Shown here: in pieces, positions 41,165-53,498 of the stretch
Position numbering within the stretch: the first letter of the stretch is position 1
Layout: every line of letters starts with the position of its first letter
NCBI GenBank assembly: GCA_963971225.1
Contig: OZ020267.1
Coordinates: 53,957,590-54,021,589 of the forward strand
DNA from: Melieria omissa
Lineage: Eukaryota > Arthropoda > Insecta > Diptera > Ulidiidae
Reading direction: 5' to 3'
DNA: 64,000 nucleotides
Notes under the pieces: model-generated
Databases searched by the model: none
The model's input: the letters and a program-made list of their open reading frames with translations, nothing else
What the model was told of the DNA's origin: nothing
Made by a program: the position numbers and the translations under genes

Positions 41165-41450
41165 TAGTTATACTGAGGCCCTAGGTTCGAGTCCTAGCTT
41201 GAGCTGGTTAAACTCTCGTCTACTTCTATCGCTATCCACAAGAAACAGATGAGAATTACAAGAATCACACAAGTGCGTCTTTTGCAGGCAATAACAAAGC
41301 CTACAAGTGTGAAAGAAAAACTGTCATCCCTTCTACCCTTCCGTGATCCGCTTTAAATGTGTGTTGTAACACAATCACAATGAGCCTCTTAGGTGCCCGA
41401 ATGTGTCTCTTACAGAGGCAGCGACCATAACCTAACATAACTTAAGAGCT
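41165..41450 (+). mobile_element. tRNA-derived SINE-like copy
   Basis: A Pol III B box GGTTCGAGTCC (41184-41194) heads the copy. The tail has GTGTCTCTTACAGAGGCAGC then ACCATAACCTAA, also found (inverted) at 44.28-44.31 kb. The head-to-tail order is the same in both copies. Confidence 0.5.
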
Positions 41451-42009
41451 GCGACTTATTTATCAATAAGTCTTCAATAGGTCTTCTGTAAAACGTACTA
41501 CAAGCCCCAGGTTTTGTAAGGCCAAACCAATGAATGTTTTCTTGGACTAGGGCCCACCCACTGGATCGATGGATGAAACCGCTTGGTTCTTTGGACGACG
41601 ATGTCTAAGGTCTTTAATGGCCCAGGTTTTGTCTAAGAGTTTAAAGCTAGGAGTTTGTTCTTGACAGGTGGTAACACCACCCTGAGCGTTTTCGATGTCT
41701 TACTTACAAAGTGAAGGTTGGTGCACCTTCAAAAAACGCTTTCGATCTGTGAGTTGGTGAAGGCTGATGCACTCACTGCGTCTACCAGTGATCTTCAATA
41801 GGTCTTTTACCACGTAGTGTAAACGGGAGATCAGACAACTCCTCACTGGACACTTCAAGCTATGTGTACGACTTGAAGCATGAATCTAAGGGATTTGCTT
41901 TTATATGCCCTTTCTGAATGACAGATTCGGAGCTTTTTGACGTCAATTACATTTACTTTTAAAATTATAGCACACAACATATGACACAAGAAATGTGTGC
42001 CTACTTGTT

Positions 42010-42095
42010 ATTGTTTGGATTGTGATACCAACTCACACGCCTCCACCTTATGATCCATGGCTCTAACTACTGAGTCACGGCCTTCTGTAGGAAAG
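42010..42095 (-). mobile_element. tRNA-like SINE head
   Basis: Read on the minus strand, GGCCGTGACTCAGTAGTTAG then AGCCATGGATCATAAGGTGG resembles a tRNA 5' half with an A box (TGACTCAGTAG). The B-box region is degraded. It resembles the head at 44.40 kb. Confidence 0.4.
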
Positions 42096-43803
42096 CGGCA
42101 ACTTCAAAGCCTCAAATGCCTCAAGCCTCACTAATAATAAAACCTCGTTTATGCAGATGTGTGCTGTTTACTTTGCGAGCAACATTTCGTGTAAAAACAT
42201 TTGCAGTCTTTTATTTACTTTAGCGGTTTTTGAAGAAATCGAATTTCAGCCATAAATTCATAAATTACTGAAACTGAATCAAAACTTGCCACTTACATTA
42301 ATTTATTGAGAGATTACCTGCTCCATAAATTAGACCAATTGGCAATTTTGGTAGAATTTCAGTAGTTTGTTATTTTCTGATATTTATTGGAATTTATAAG
42401 ACTTCAAATCGGTAACATTTTGCACTTAAACGATATTCCATCGTCTACACTTAACCCCACTTTTTTCTTCTAAATTTTACATTCATTCAAATTGCATCCC
42501 TCTTCTTTAATTCCCTTCTTCTCTTTCCTCTTCTTTCCATTCTTATTGAGATTAGTAATGGTTCACACCTTCAATACGCCACTTGAGTGCGCTCACATTC
42601 ATTAATATTTGACATCGTCAATCCCACAATTCACACGCCTCCTTAGAGCCTTGTTTATTTTCATTTATTTCAACACTGTGTGCATGAAATTTTGTGCAAA
42701 AAACTGCCAAAACTCAAGGTGTGACCACATCTTAGATAATCCAAAAAAAATATTGACACTTTGTTCGAAAATCGCAACACTCCCATTTAGTTGTTAAGCA
42801 ACAGTTGAACATCCACGCGCTATGGATACTGTTTACACTATTCATCACACACACTGTACTTGTTTGCACGAAAATTTAGAAACGTCTTCTTAATTTGGTA
42901 CACAATCGAATTCTTAAGTAGACACTGGCGCACATTTCTACGTGACGGAAAAAATGTGGCACTATCTGCCTGTATTCCGTACATCATCGTCTATCGCAGT
43001 AAATTGAGCTATCTTGTTCGCTGTCAGGTGGGCAGCTGTCAAAAGTTTTGTCAGCCGTCAACAACTTTAAAAATTTTCGACAAATAACACGAATCACAAA
43101 CACGAAGAATTGTATTATTGTTTTTATTCTTAATCTATTCACATTTTAATCTGTTGTTGCCTCTTGACCAGAGACATTTCTCAAGTGCGTTTCACTAAAA
43201 ATAAAAATTGGCACAACATTTTCAAATAAACAGTCATTATAAAATTTAGGGTCAAACAAGTCAAAACGGATTTGTCGGCAGGAAGCTAAAGCATTTTGAA
43301 ACCATTTAAGTTGTAAATTGACATACAGATCTTTATAAACAGGAGTGAGGTTAGGTAAACTGGCAGACCAGGTGGACGACATATGGTCCGTACTGGGTTC
43401 CTAACGGTGCCAGTTAGAGCTTCTAGTGTGTGGATCTAAAGTAAAAGTCATTAGTGAAAATGTAGATGTTTCTAGTGAAGTTCAGCAGCGATTTTATTTC
43501 ATCTAACACAGAGAAGAACGGGGCCCTTATCTTGAGATAGTCGCTTAGAAGCAAAGAATGAGCATTGCCTGCTTTTATTTGACTCGGTGATGCCTATTCT
43601 TTGCGTAGAAGTTGCTGTTAAACAGTGCCCTCAGTTCTTCGGCGTGAGCGAGATAGATATCGTAAGCGTTTCATAGAATTGTCCAAGCATTATATTAGTG
43701 GTTGATCAGCTAGCTAAACCGTACCACCTTGTCTTTGTCTCTCTTCAAGGCAAGAGATGGGGAATCAGGGAATCACTCTAAGGAACCCTTATTTTCTATC
43801 AAA

Positions 43804-44017
43804 GAGCTCAAAAGTTACAACTACCTCGGAGAGCATGTTTTAGACAAGATCCTACTTTCTCAACTTGATTCAGAAATTCATAGTAGAGACCTATCTCACA
43901 AAGATCTCACATACATCAATGAGCTCAAAAGTTACAACTACCTCGGAGAGCATGTTTTAGACAAGATCCTACTTTCTCAACTAGATTCAGAAATTCATAG
44001 TAGAGACCTATCACAAA
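43804..44017 (+). repeat. 117-bp in-frame tandem duplication
   Basis: GAGCTCAAAAGTTACAACTA at 43804 recurs at 43921, and the two units are almost identical through ATTCATAGTAGAGACCTATC. Because 117 is a multiple of three, one frame repeats as ELKSYNYLGEHVLDKILLSQ twice. It lies at the upstream end of a dispersed repeat copy (about 44.0 kb), so the frame is probably incidental. Confidence 0.9.
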
Positions 44018-44115
44018 GGTTTTATAGATGAGATCATCCTTGTCTTATGAACCGTAAGGTCATATTACAATAGATCCAACAGGTCACAGCATATAACACC
44101 TTTTATATCCCTTTC
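43985..44115 (+). repeat. dispersed repeat family, copy 2
   Basis: Core TATCACAAAGGTTTTATAGA, TGAGATCATCCTTGTCTTAT and GATCCAACAGGTCACAGCAT matches copies at 12.2, 50.0, 51.6 and 57.9 kb, same orientation. Confidence 0.65.
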
Positions 44116-44269
44116 ATAATTTAATCTTATTTACGAAAAAGAAGACCCTCTCAAACCAACTTTTGGAATCTGCATAAAATTATATAACTTTTCAGTATTG
44201 TAAAGTCGCATATAGTCGCATACTTTAAGCCGGACCTTATTTAACCCAGATAGGCCAAAGGTCGTATAA

Positions 44270-44403
44270 GTAGGTTGGATTAGGTTATGGTAGCTGCCTC
44301 TGTAAGAGACACACTTGGAGGCCCATTGGGATACCACATATTTCACCCGCATCTAGAAGCCTTGGTTTGAGAAGCCAGCGCGCTATCTACTGGACTATCG
44401 AGG
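44270..44403 (-). mobile_element. tRNA-derived SINE-like copy
   Basis: Minus strand begins GGCCTCGATAGTCCAGTAGA (A-box-like TAGTCCAGTAG) and ends TGTGTCTCTTACAGAGGCAG then CTACCATAACCTAA. Compared with 41165-41450 the middle is much shorter, so this is an internally deleted or distinct subfamily copy. Confidence 0.5.
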
Positions 44404-46464
44404 CCAACTAGTCGCAGCTCTTACTTGGGCCTTGAGAAATACTCATCGCATGTTTGAGGCGAAATTTCTAAAAAAAATTGAAAATTAAAATTGTCAAGCA
44501 ACTTCTGTGCAATTGTTCAGCGTGTACTGTTGAAACGTGATGTATAACGTCACCTGGAAAAATTCTTCTCTGAGGTCCTTAGAGACCTGCTTTGGCAGTA
44601 AACCCCACAAAAAGACAAGGTGGCATCCAGGAGAGATTGCAGAATCTTTTTCTGAAAGATAAGCACTGCAGTCCCCTGTTAACAGCGATCTACAGTCTAC
44701 AGTCAAGTTTCAGCAAGTGGCCTCCAACAGGCATCACAATGGGCTTTACAGGTCTACGTGAGCACTCTTCGAGTGCAGCCACTCAACATAACCTAACCTA
44801 AGTGTTCTGTCGAAGTCCGAACCTAAGAAATCATGGAAATATTGAATGAAGTCTTCGCATTTCACTTCAGGCAAAAATGATCATCCAAAGGAAGGAAAAT
44901 ATATATCTTGTTTTTTATAAATTACTTTATAAACTATAGGTGTGACCCTACAACATTTGGATGGATCATGTACTATCGTCTGGTGTTGGATGCCAGAGTC
45001 AATAAAGCGTTGATTTTAAGTATATAATTGTTAATTTCTCGAAACATCTGCTTTGCATTTTCAATTTCAGAGGCTTTTGCAACTAATAAAAGAAATCATT
45101 CCAATTGCCGGGCAATGGTTAAACTTAAAGTCGTAAACAATTTTTTTTTTTTCAATTTGCAAATCGATTAATTTGTGAGTGTGAGCTGTAAACTGACCGA
45201 AAATGTTGGGGCTTAAAGTGTTTCAATTCACGCGCTCATTGGCCATGAAAATTAATGCTATTCTTGGACTCTGTTCCACAATGGTACCAAAAATCTGAGA
45301 ATCTGTCAATTACAAAATTGCCTAAAGTTTGTGCGTCGAATGGCTGCTTGTAATTCTTTTGGACTTTATAGACTCGCTGGAAGCAGTTGGCTAGTCTTTA
45401 AATCACTCGGCACCAGCAACAGATCCAACGGATAACTGGATCCAACGGATAAGAACAACAGCCACGCAAATGGGCGTCAAAACTTTTTTTTACGATTGTG
45501 TATCATGGCTGCGTGACGTCCATTTTGGCAGCAAAGCTTGCAAGGTTTTTGCTATCCGCGGCCACTTTACGATTGGAGGCGTTTTTATTCGGCAACAGCG
45601 TCCGTCATACGTCAGTTTTAGCCGCCTTTGCGACTGTTGTCGCAGTGCCGCTTGCGCAAAACGTGTCCCATACAAGTTGCGGTCGTGTTGTTTGCGCAAG
45701 TTGTGTCCAATTCCAATTGCGTTGAGGTAGCAAGAGGCGTTGGAAGCGTTATTGCCGCTAATTCCGCCAATCAACTGGCAACAACTCAATTTCGAGTGTC
45801 GACCATCGAGTGCCGCTTTGTCGCTCGAGTGGTTAACAGTTTTATTTTTATCAAATTGCAATGCGCTTTTTTGTTGCTTTTTCGTTGTTTTCGTTATGCT
45901 GAGTTGTTGCTCGGCTTTCGCTGTTGCTGATTTAAATTGTCAATGCGTTTTATTTGTTCAAGCCACTCGCGAGTAAATGATTTCTGTGCGCCGCTCACTT
46001 TGGGGCGTGTTGTGAGTGGAGGCTGTTGTTGACTTAGAGAAGCGACAGTGAATCGAATTTATAGTGGAAATCCAGCTTGCGTTGAGTATCGACAGCGGGA
46101 ACAGTTTTAATGAATTTTAATTGGCATTGATTTGAGTTGGTGGTGAAGGACGAAAGCGAAGTAAAATGGAATTGGAATTGGAGGAATAAAGAGTATTTTA
46201 AAAGAATATTTGTATGGGATATGCAAAGTGAATTATTTGGGAAACAAAAAAGGAAAACAAATTTAGGAAACATTTTTAGAACAACTTTTGAGAAAAATAT
46301 TTTTAGCAAAAAGTTAAAAAATAATAATAATTTTGAAATTTTTCAATTTGAAAATATAACAAATTCTTCGATTCTTAAGACCAAAGCGAAAGGGTTAACC
46401 AAAGTTCGAGATCCGACTTAATAAACACGCAAAAATAGTCAGTATTTTTCTTAATTTCTGAAAA

Positions 46465-46835
46465 TAAAATACATAGTCTTTAACAAAAGGCGTAGTTAAA
46501 AATTTGTCGCATATTTGGAACTCTCAACACGATATTTTCATTAGTATCAATCAATATTTTCATTAATTCTAAAAATACAGGGTCTTTTAACAAACGGCGT
46601 AGTTAAAAACTTGTCGCATGTTTTGAAATCTCAACACGATATTTTCATTAGTATCAATCAATATTTTCATTTATTCTAAAAATACAGGGTCTTTCAACAA
46701 AAGGCGTAGTTAAAACTTGTGCGCATCGTTTGAACCCTCAACACGACATTTTCATGAATATAGGTCAATATTGTTATTAATTTCTGAAACACAAATACAG
46801 GGTCTTTTAACAAGGAGCGTAATTTTTTAGGCGCA
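46465..46835 (+). repeat. four ~107-bp tandem units
   Basis: TACAGGGTCTTTTAACAAA-type starts lie at 46470, 46576, 46683 and 46796 (spacing 106, 107, 113). Units share AGGCGTAGTTAAAA and CTCAACACGATATTTTCATT. The array sits just upstream of a transposase remnant. Confidence 0.85.
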
Positions 46836-46974
46836 TCTTTTGAAGTCTCAACATGCTCTCAACAACTGTAATTGCGTTGACATTTGACAAGTAAAAACTA
46901 GAATGTTCTCAGCTATAGAATTGTACATCATAAATCATTGAGAGAGTAAAATATGGCAAAGACGATAACCTATA

Positions 46975-47130
46975 GGTGACATTTTCTTTGGCTGGGTATG
47001 TAAACAAATCAAACTATTGCATTTTGGAACCCTAAAAAAACGGAGAATTAGTGAAACATGCATTCGAAACACAACCAATGACAATTTAGTACGATTTTTG
47101 AGCCAAGTGGGCTGTAATGGTCCATGCTGA
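46975..47130 (+). pseudogene. Tc1/mariner (IS630-type) transposase remnant
   Basis: Allowing one shift after HF, the frame reads LAGYVNKSNYCILEP, then after a stop KNGELVKHAFETQPMTI. This resembles the HFxLxGYVNKQNxRxW segment before the second catalytic Asp in some insect IS630-family transposases. Several stops make it dead. Confidence 0.45.
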
Positions 47131-49934
47131 AAAATCATTTCATCCAATGAAGGAAACATTTGTTTCAGATACGATTTATGAAAGATTAGACAAGATTTAT
47201 GAAAGAGTATGGAGATGGTTCTTAAGACATGAATGAACTTATCTGTCTTCTTTTAAAAATTTAATCTCATCTTGTCGATTCGACTGGCATTAGAGTTCCA
47301 GAGTAAGGGATCATAGGTCGTTTCAGCGCTTAACGCTCTAAAGTCGAGCCTAAATGGCGCAGCTGTTCTACATGACCTTGAAACAGCCGCTTACAGTGCC
47401 GGTAAACTGTATTCGGCTGGTACTGGACTCTTACGCAACGGCGAATTGTTGACAACCATAACTTTTATATGGAATAGTAGTAACACCATTTATATAGTCA
47501 AAGACTAAAGTGCAACAAAACAAAGTTTAAAATTTGGCAATCAGTTTTAGCCAACAAAACAGAAACGACGCCACCATCAACACAGCCGTCGAGCAATGAA
47601 CGGCCCGAGCGATTTGCCTAAAGTTACCATGTGTATGTTTTTGTGTATAATTCAGGTGACGCGTCGATTACACTAACTTAATTAACTGCCAAATTTAGAT
47701 AAAGCGGCACTTTGCGCATAAAACAAAGCAATAACAATAACAAAACGACATGTGCATACAAAAATGGTACGTCAGAGCGATGTGTGCCAAGGTGAGATTA
47801 CATTAGTTTCTATTGACCAAGGCATTTCTCCGGGGCTCAGCGCGTAGCCATAAACCGCAAAAAGGAGACTAAAAAAATTATAATAAAATATTGGCACATC
47901 GGAAGCATAGAAATTACATAACGACAGCGGGATTAGCGTTGGACCAGAATGAATCCAATATTGCAGAGTTCGCACGAAGAGAACAGAAATGAAAAAAGTC
48001 GCCCATGTGGAATGCGCGACACGAGTAGAAGCAGCTGACAATAGCTGCTGTAAACGTGGCAGTAATAAACAGCAACAAATATTGACAGCCCCAACAACAA
48101 ATATCAAAACAAATAGAAATAAGTGCAAATAAGCAACAGAAACAAGGAACAAAACCAATAACTAAACATTGGCAAATAGTCGACCATAGCTACTGAAAAG
48201 CAAAAACAACAACAAATAAAATGGCACCACAAAAATAAAATATGACAAAATAAGGTGGTGAAATTTTGGTGACTTTTCGCACGACTGCATTGGCACCTAC
48301 AAGGGGCCGCGGAAGGGAGGAATCTTTGTCCATGACCACAAAGCGAGATAGGCAACACGAGTAGCGCTGTCAGGCCGTCAGAGAGACAGGTAGACCGGCA
48401 GGCAGGTAAGCCAGCGAAAATTATCAAAACATTGACACAAGCTGCCGAGACGCTATCTTGATGGATTTTGCAGCTTGTTTGAGCTTAGAGCGCCGATAAG
48501 ATTCGCTTATCAAAATGCGCAGCCCCGAAACTGACGAAGCGACACCGAGCCGCAGGCGCTACGCAGCTGCCTGCTTGTTCTTGTTCCAGCTGTCAGTTGA
48601 ATCTGCTTCTGTATTTTCCGCAAGAAAATTGCAGCAAAACGCAGTTTTAATTGCATCTATGCGCGACTGATTGTTTACATTGAAAACTTTGGCGCTGGAG
48701 GCACTTTCGCTGAGCTGTTTGCAGCTCCTGCACTGCACAGCGTTGCCACTTGACGCAACGGCAACGAGTGGGATTTCGCGCAGTTTTCACTTGTTGCCAC
48801 TCGGACACTGCACTTGTGCACTTTTCAATGTTTTTGACAACTTTTTTGATTTCTCAAAATATTTCACTGGCCGGTTTTCGTTCGTTCTGGAGACACGACA
48901 GCGACTGACTGTGGTTTTTTTTCTTTAACTTTTGTCTGCACATTCGATACGCCGCTTCGCGTTGCTTGCGACAAACTGAATTAAATGGCTTTTGAATTAA
49001 TGTGCCGGGCCGCTGTCAGCTGCGTTTCTGTTCTTCATTGTTCCACTTGGAATATTGCCGTCTCTTCGCTGTCGTGCAGGCCGTCCGTACTGCTGTGTTA
49101 TCACTTTGGTCGGCCGACTAACTCACTGGTACTGATTCTGAGTGGAATGAAGTGTCGGCGCAATTCCCCGTCGAGATTTTTCCCATTGCCGCTTCATATC
49201 GTATTTTCTGCACTCTGCGTTGTACATGGGACATGAGAACTTAAAAATGCTAAATAGAACATAAGACTTTGTTTGTCAAGTGTGTGCAGGTTTAATGGGT
49301 AAATTTATGACAACGAGTATAGAGTGTGGAAATGGATTTTGTGTATGAGAATGCATTTGAATGTTGGGAGTGCAGAAGAAAAGTGCCATCTGAATCGTTT
49401 GTTATGGATGAGAGAACTTGGAACACCGTTTCGTGTGTAAAAACACTCACAGGTACATTGCTGTGAGTATTTACAACAGTTGTGAATGCAAGACAATTTT
49501 TGCTGAAGGTAAAGGGTTCTGCTACAAAGTTCTATTCTGATCTGGATAGACCTGCATCATTAAAGGATATTGCCAGGTTCAGCCGTAGCTTAGGTTGGTT
49601 TCAACCAGCACTAAACAACGGTTAATTAATAGAACCTTGCAACACTGTCTTCGGGCATCAAAATGAGTCTTAAAGGTCTTTGAGCAAACTAGTCCAACGA
49701 TGGGCTACGTGCCTGTCTAACTTAACCTAAAATATCTTATACAAAATGAGTTATATTTTTGGAAATAAGTTCATACTGGCTGAAATCTTTGTCTGTTTTA
49801 CTAAGAAATCTAACTAGGTTTGGTAAACATTGCATTTCTTTTCACTGATTAATCAAAGATCAGAAATTAGTAATTCTGATCAACACATTGAGGATTCAAA
49901 CTCTGTTTTCTCTTTCTCATAGAGATTTATAGTT

Positions 49935-50105
49935 TAGGGATCAATCCACTTTGTGGTATAGCAAAGTACCAACTGAGATCACAGTGAGTTGTGTTGTTAA
50001 CAAAGATTTGATAGATGGGCTCATTCTTGTCTTACAAGTCTTTAGAGGATCAAAAAAGGTCTAGCAGGTCGCAGTGTTTGGTACCATTTATAAATTGAAT
50101 CTTTC
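49935..50105 (+). repeat. dispersed repeat family, copy 3
   Basis: AACAAAGATTTGATAGATGG, CTTGTCTTACAAG and GTCTAGCAGGTCGCAGTGTT followed by TTTATAAATTGAATCT match the family core. Two ~175-bp related units follow, sharing GGCTCAATGTT(C/T)TGCA(T/C)AAAC, to about 50.43 kb. Confidence 0.6.
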
Positions 50106-51469
50106 CCAGAGAAGGAACTGCAAAGACTCCACCATTGTTTCAAGGCTTTTAGGCTCAATGTTCTGCATAAACTCCTTGATTAACTAGTTTCAGTTCGAAA
50201 TATGAAAATCAGATGTGAAAATTCGATACATTAAACAATCTGTCCTTCTTTTCAAACCTTAGGCTATAGCGCGAAATAAAGCAAAGATTCTAACAGTACT
50301 TCCAGACTTCTAGGCTCAATGTTTTGCACAAACTTCTTAATTGAACCTAAACTAGTTTGAGTCAAAAAATTTAAAATCGATTTCTATACTGCAAAATAAT
50401 CGTTCCTCCTTTTCAAGCTTTAGGTTGACAAAATATGGTCAGACAAGTGTCTTATAATCATTGAGTCCATGTCAGGTTTTCATGCTTTTATATCATAAGA
50501 CAAGATGGCGTCTTATACGAAGCGAACTTTTATATCTAAGTACACATTACGGTCCCCTAATGGCTCCAAAGACAACCTTAACTATTGAGTTCCTCTGAAT
50601 AAAAACTCTGCTCGAGCACTGGAAAGAACTTGAGGCGACCAACGAGTATAAATAACAGCCTCGGTTATCGAATGTGTCGCTCGTTGCGATAAACTCGCAC
50701 TTCGCTGTTTATTTTCCCCTTTCGTTGGTGATAAACAATCACTAAGAGCGACACAAGAACAAGTGAAAAGTGGAAAGTCGCATGCGGCACAGATTCAATT
50801 AAACTGACAAATGGGCGAGCGGCCCGAAGTGCAGCGAAGTGAAATAAAATTATTTGTATTTAATTAAAATAAAAGCAAACAATGAGTGATGCAGGACAAC
50901 GTTCGGTTGAAGCGGCCAAGCAAAGATTTATCTCCATTGTAGAATGTAATTATTTTATTATTACATTTTGTATGCCTTTGTGTACCTTATGCGCTGCACA
51001 AAGTGGCTGAAACTCTTTGAAATCAAAAGCAAAACCCACTCAGATAACCTTTATGGTTATCCTTTATGGGTTCTATGGGACACTTGGGTAGTGGTCCAAC
51101 ACAGTGTTTTGTGAGAATACCGAGTAAACAGAAAGCAATTCTCTTTCGCATAGAAAGGAAAGAACTGTATCTCACCTTTGGGGCAATCACAGGACACAAT
51201 GGATGTGGCCAACATATGGCAAACATACGAATCATCGATGATCAAAGCTCATAATTCAATTCTACCTCAAAGAAACTAACTGAGTTTGAACCTCGAACCT
51301 CCCATAATTCTCATCTCGTACCCCATTCCACTCTCCTATCTTTCCCTTTGGGCCTAGCACAATAACCACCTACCATCACTTTTTTATATGATCAGGATCA
51401 CTGGGAGATATGATCCAGCAATGTTCTATCAAGTGTTATGCGTCTTACTTCACCAGATCACAGACTGCG

Positions 51470-51715
51470 AAGCTTTAAAGCATAAACAATACAAATGCTT
51501 AGAAGAGCATTACTTGGAACATATCCTGAACAGGAGAAGGTTCTCTCAACTAAATGCTTTTGAAATTCATAAGTTTTGAGAAGACATCGGTCTAACAAAG
51601 GTTCCATGGAGGAGATCTTTGTTGTCTTAAGGGCCAAAAGAGGATCACAGTAGATTCAACAGCTCGCATTGTCCAACATGCATTCATAAAAGTAATCTTA
51701 TTAAAAATTGGTCCC
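51470..51715 (+). repeat. dispersed repeat family, copy 4
   Basis: TCTAACAAAGGTTCCATGGA, TTGTTGTCTTAAGGGCCAAA and AGATTCAACAGCTCGCATTG match the family core. Similarity to copy 2 extends upstream through AGAGCAT, TATCCTG and TCTCAACT to AAATTCATA. Confidence 0.6.
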
Positions 51716-52128
51716 TGGAAAGAAGAGATCTAAGACTTATTCTACTGGACTAGAGACTGTTTTCATTCTACTGCTTGTTGAGAGGATTAATGAAAAAAGT
51801 ATTCCCTGACAAGTTCTGTGAGGAGAATGATGAAACCGTTAGGGATTTTCTATGCCTATGTCTTAACTTTTCTAGAATCAGGTGCAACGTTTTCGGCGCT
51901 AATAATTTAAGTAACAAAAACTTTGGTTCCTTAGATTTTTTTCTTTCTTTGAGAACCCTTGGGATAGGATAGATTAAGTTAGGGCGAGACTTGGTCGGTT
52001 GTATTACCACAAAAAAGAAGAGAAGGATTTCTCAACTTCTTTTGGGGGGAAGAGTCTCTTATGAAGCGGGCGATGCCACTAATGTCCTTGGTTGACAAAC
52101 TGTCCAGGATCGCCAGAAAACGGGCCTC

Positions 52129-52166
52129 AGGTTAGGTTAGGCTGGCTGACCCACGGGGGGGTCTCA
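52129..52166 (+). repeat. short copy of the 23.4-kb dispersed repeat
   Basis: AGGTTAGGTTAGGCTGGCTG and ACCCACGG(G)GGGGTCTCA repeat the start of 23383-23420; similarity stops after TCTCA. Confidence 0.65.
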
Positions 52167-53498
52167 AGGTGATGAAGTATTCCCCGCGCCAAAGTTGAAC
52201 AATGACACATTTGAATTTTTAGAAATCCAGAATCTGCTTAGATTTGTGTGGATATCGTTAAAATTATCATAAAAAAACAGTAAAGTGGTATAATGAATCT
52301 GCTGTGATCTGAATGCTAAAATTCGCCTTCTTGGTTGCAACAAAACCACAAACAATATATAGAAATGGTATTCGATAGTTGTAGTTGCGTTTTAGGTTAT
52401 GAATGATGTCGGCCAGAGTCGACTGAATCGCTTTTGGTTCGCATGTGGCTGGTCGGTTTGCCGGCAATCGGCGCAAATATATACTCGAAATGTTGAAATG
52501 TTGCAGATGTTTGCATGAAGAAATGTAAATAAATACAACAACAACTCAAGTTAAAATGCAAATAATAAAAATTGTTGTCTGCGTGTTTGGTTGAAATTTT
52601 GCACGCAGATTAATTATACCAATGCAAATAAAGTTATCAGCGCTGCAATAATACTAAAACAAACAACAAAAAATGCGCACCAAACCGGCAACAAAGTCAA
52701 CGCAACGAACCTAACAAATATGTTAAATATTTTTTATTTTTGTACAAATCTGGCATCATTTATCAAAATGCTTAAAATTAAAATAGCAACGCATGTGTTG
52801 ATAAAAAAACTATTTTTAACTAAAACCAAAAAGAGAAATAATATAAATTTTTTCAAAACAAAGAATCAGCACAAAGAAGAACAAGCACTGTGTCTGTATA
52901 AAAAAATAAAAAACTAATTTGAATTTTAATGAAATTTGTTTGTTTTTGCATTTGGTTACAATGGGATTTGTTGGTGTTTTGCTTTTAATTAAATTGTTCA
53001 GTAAATTTTCTTCACAGCGAATTTAAGCTGCGTTTCGTTGCCATTTAATTGTTGTATGCATAATTTTTACAAATTGTTTTATAAACGCTTTTAAAGCTCA
53101 ATAAATTATTTGCTCACTTCACTCAGACGCAGTCGTCGATGTTTTTTGCTGGCTGGCTGGCGGGCGTGTGCTGTTATCTTTGTAAAAAAACAATGCAAAT
53201 TATCATAAATTATTTTCTTTTTAAGCTAATTTATATAAATCGTAGTTTATTTTTAGAAATATTTGCACTGCATGAGGCGAAACAGATTACAGAGTGAAAG
53301 GCGACAATTTATATGCCGAGCGAGTTATCTGGGTCTGAACTTTGGACCTTTCTTGACGGAGAATTGTAGGATATAGAGGCAAATACTAAGAGTCAAAGAA
53401 AGATCGGTAAACAAATATCTCTGCACCAGAACCACTTATCTGCATGAACGACAGGTTCCAACTGACTAACGGAAACTATTTTACATTCATTAATTTAT

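Noticed and set aside
48258..48333. Minus-strand ATG MDKDSSLPRPLVGANAVVRK as a possible first mtd exon
   Set aside because: The available donors give phase 0 or 1, not the phase 2 needed for exon a.
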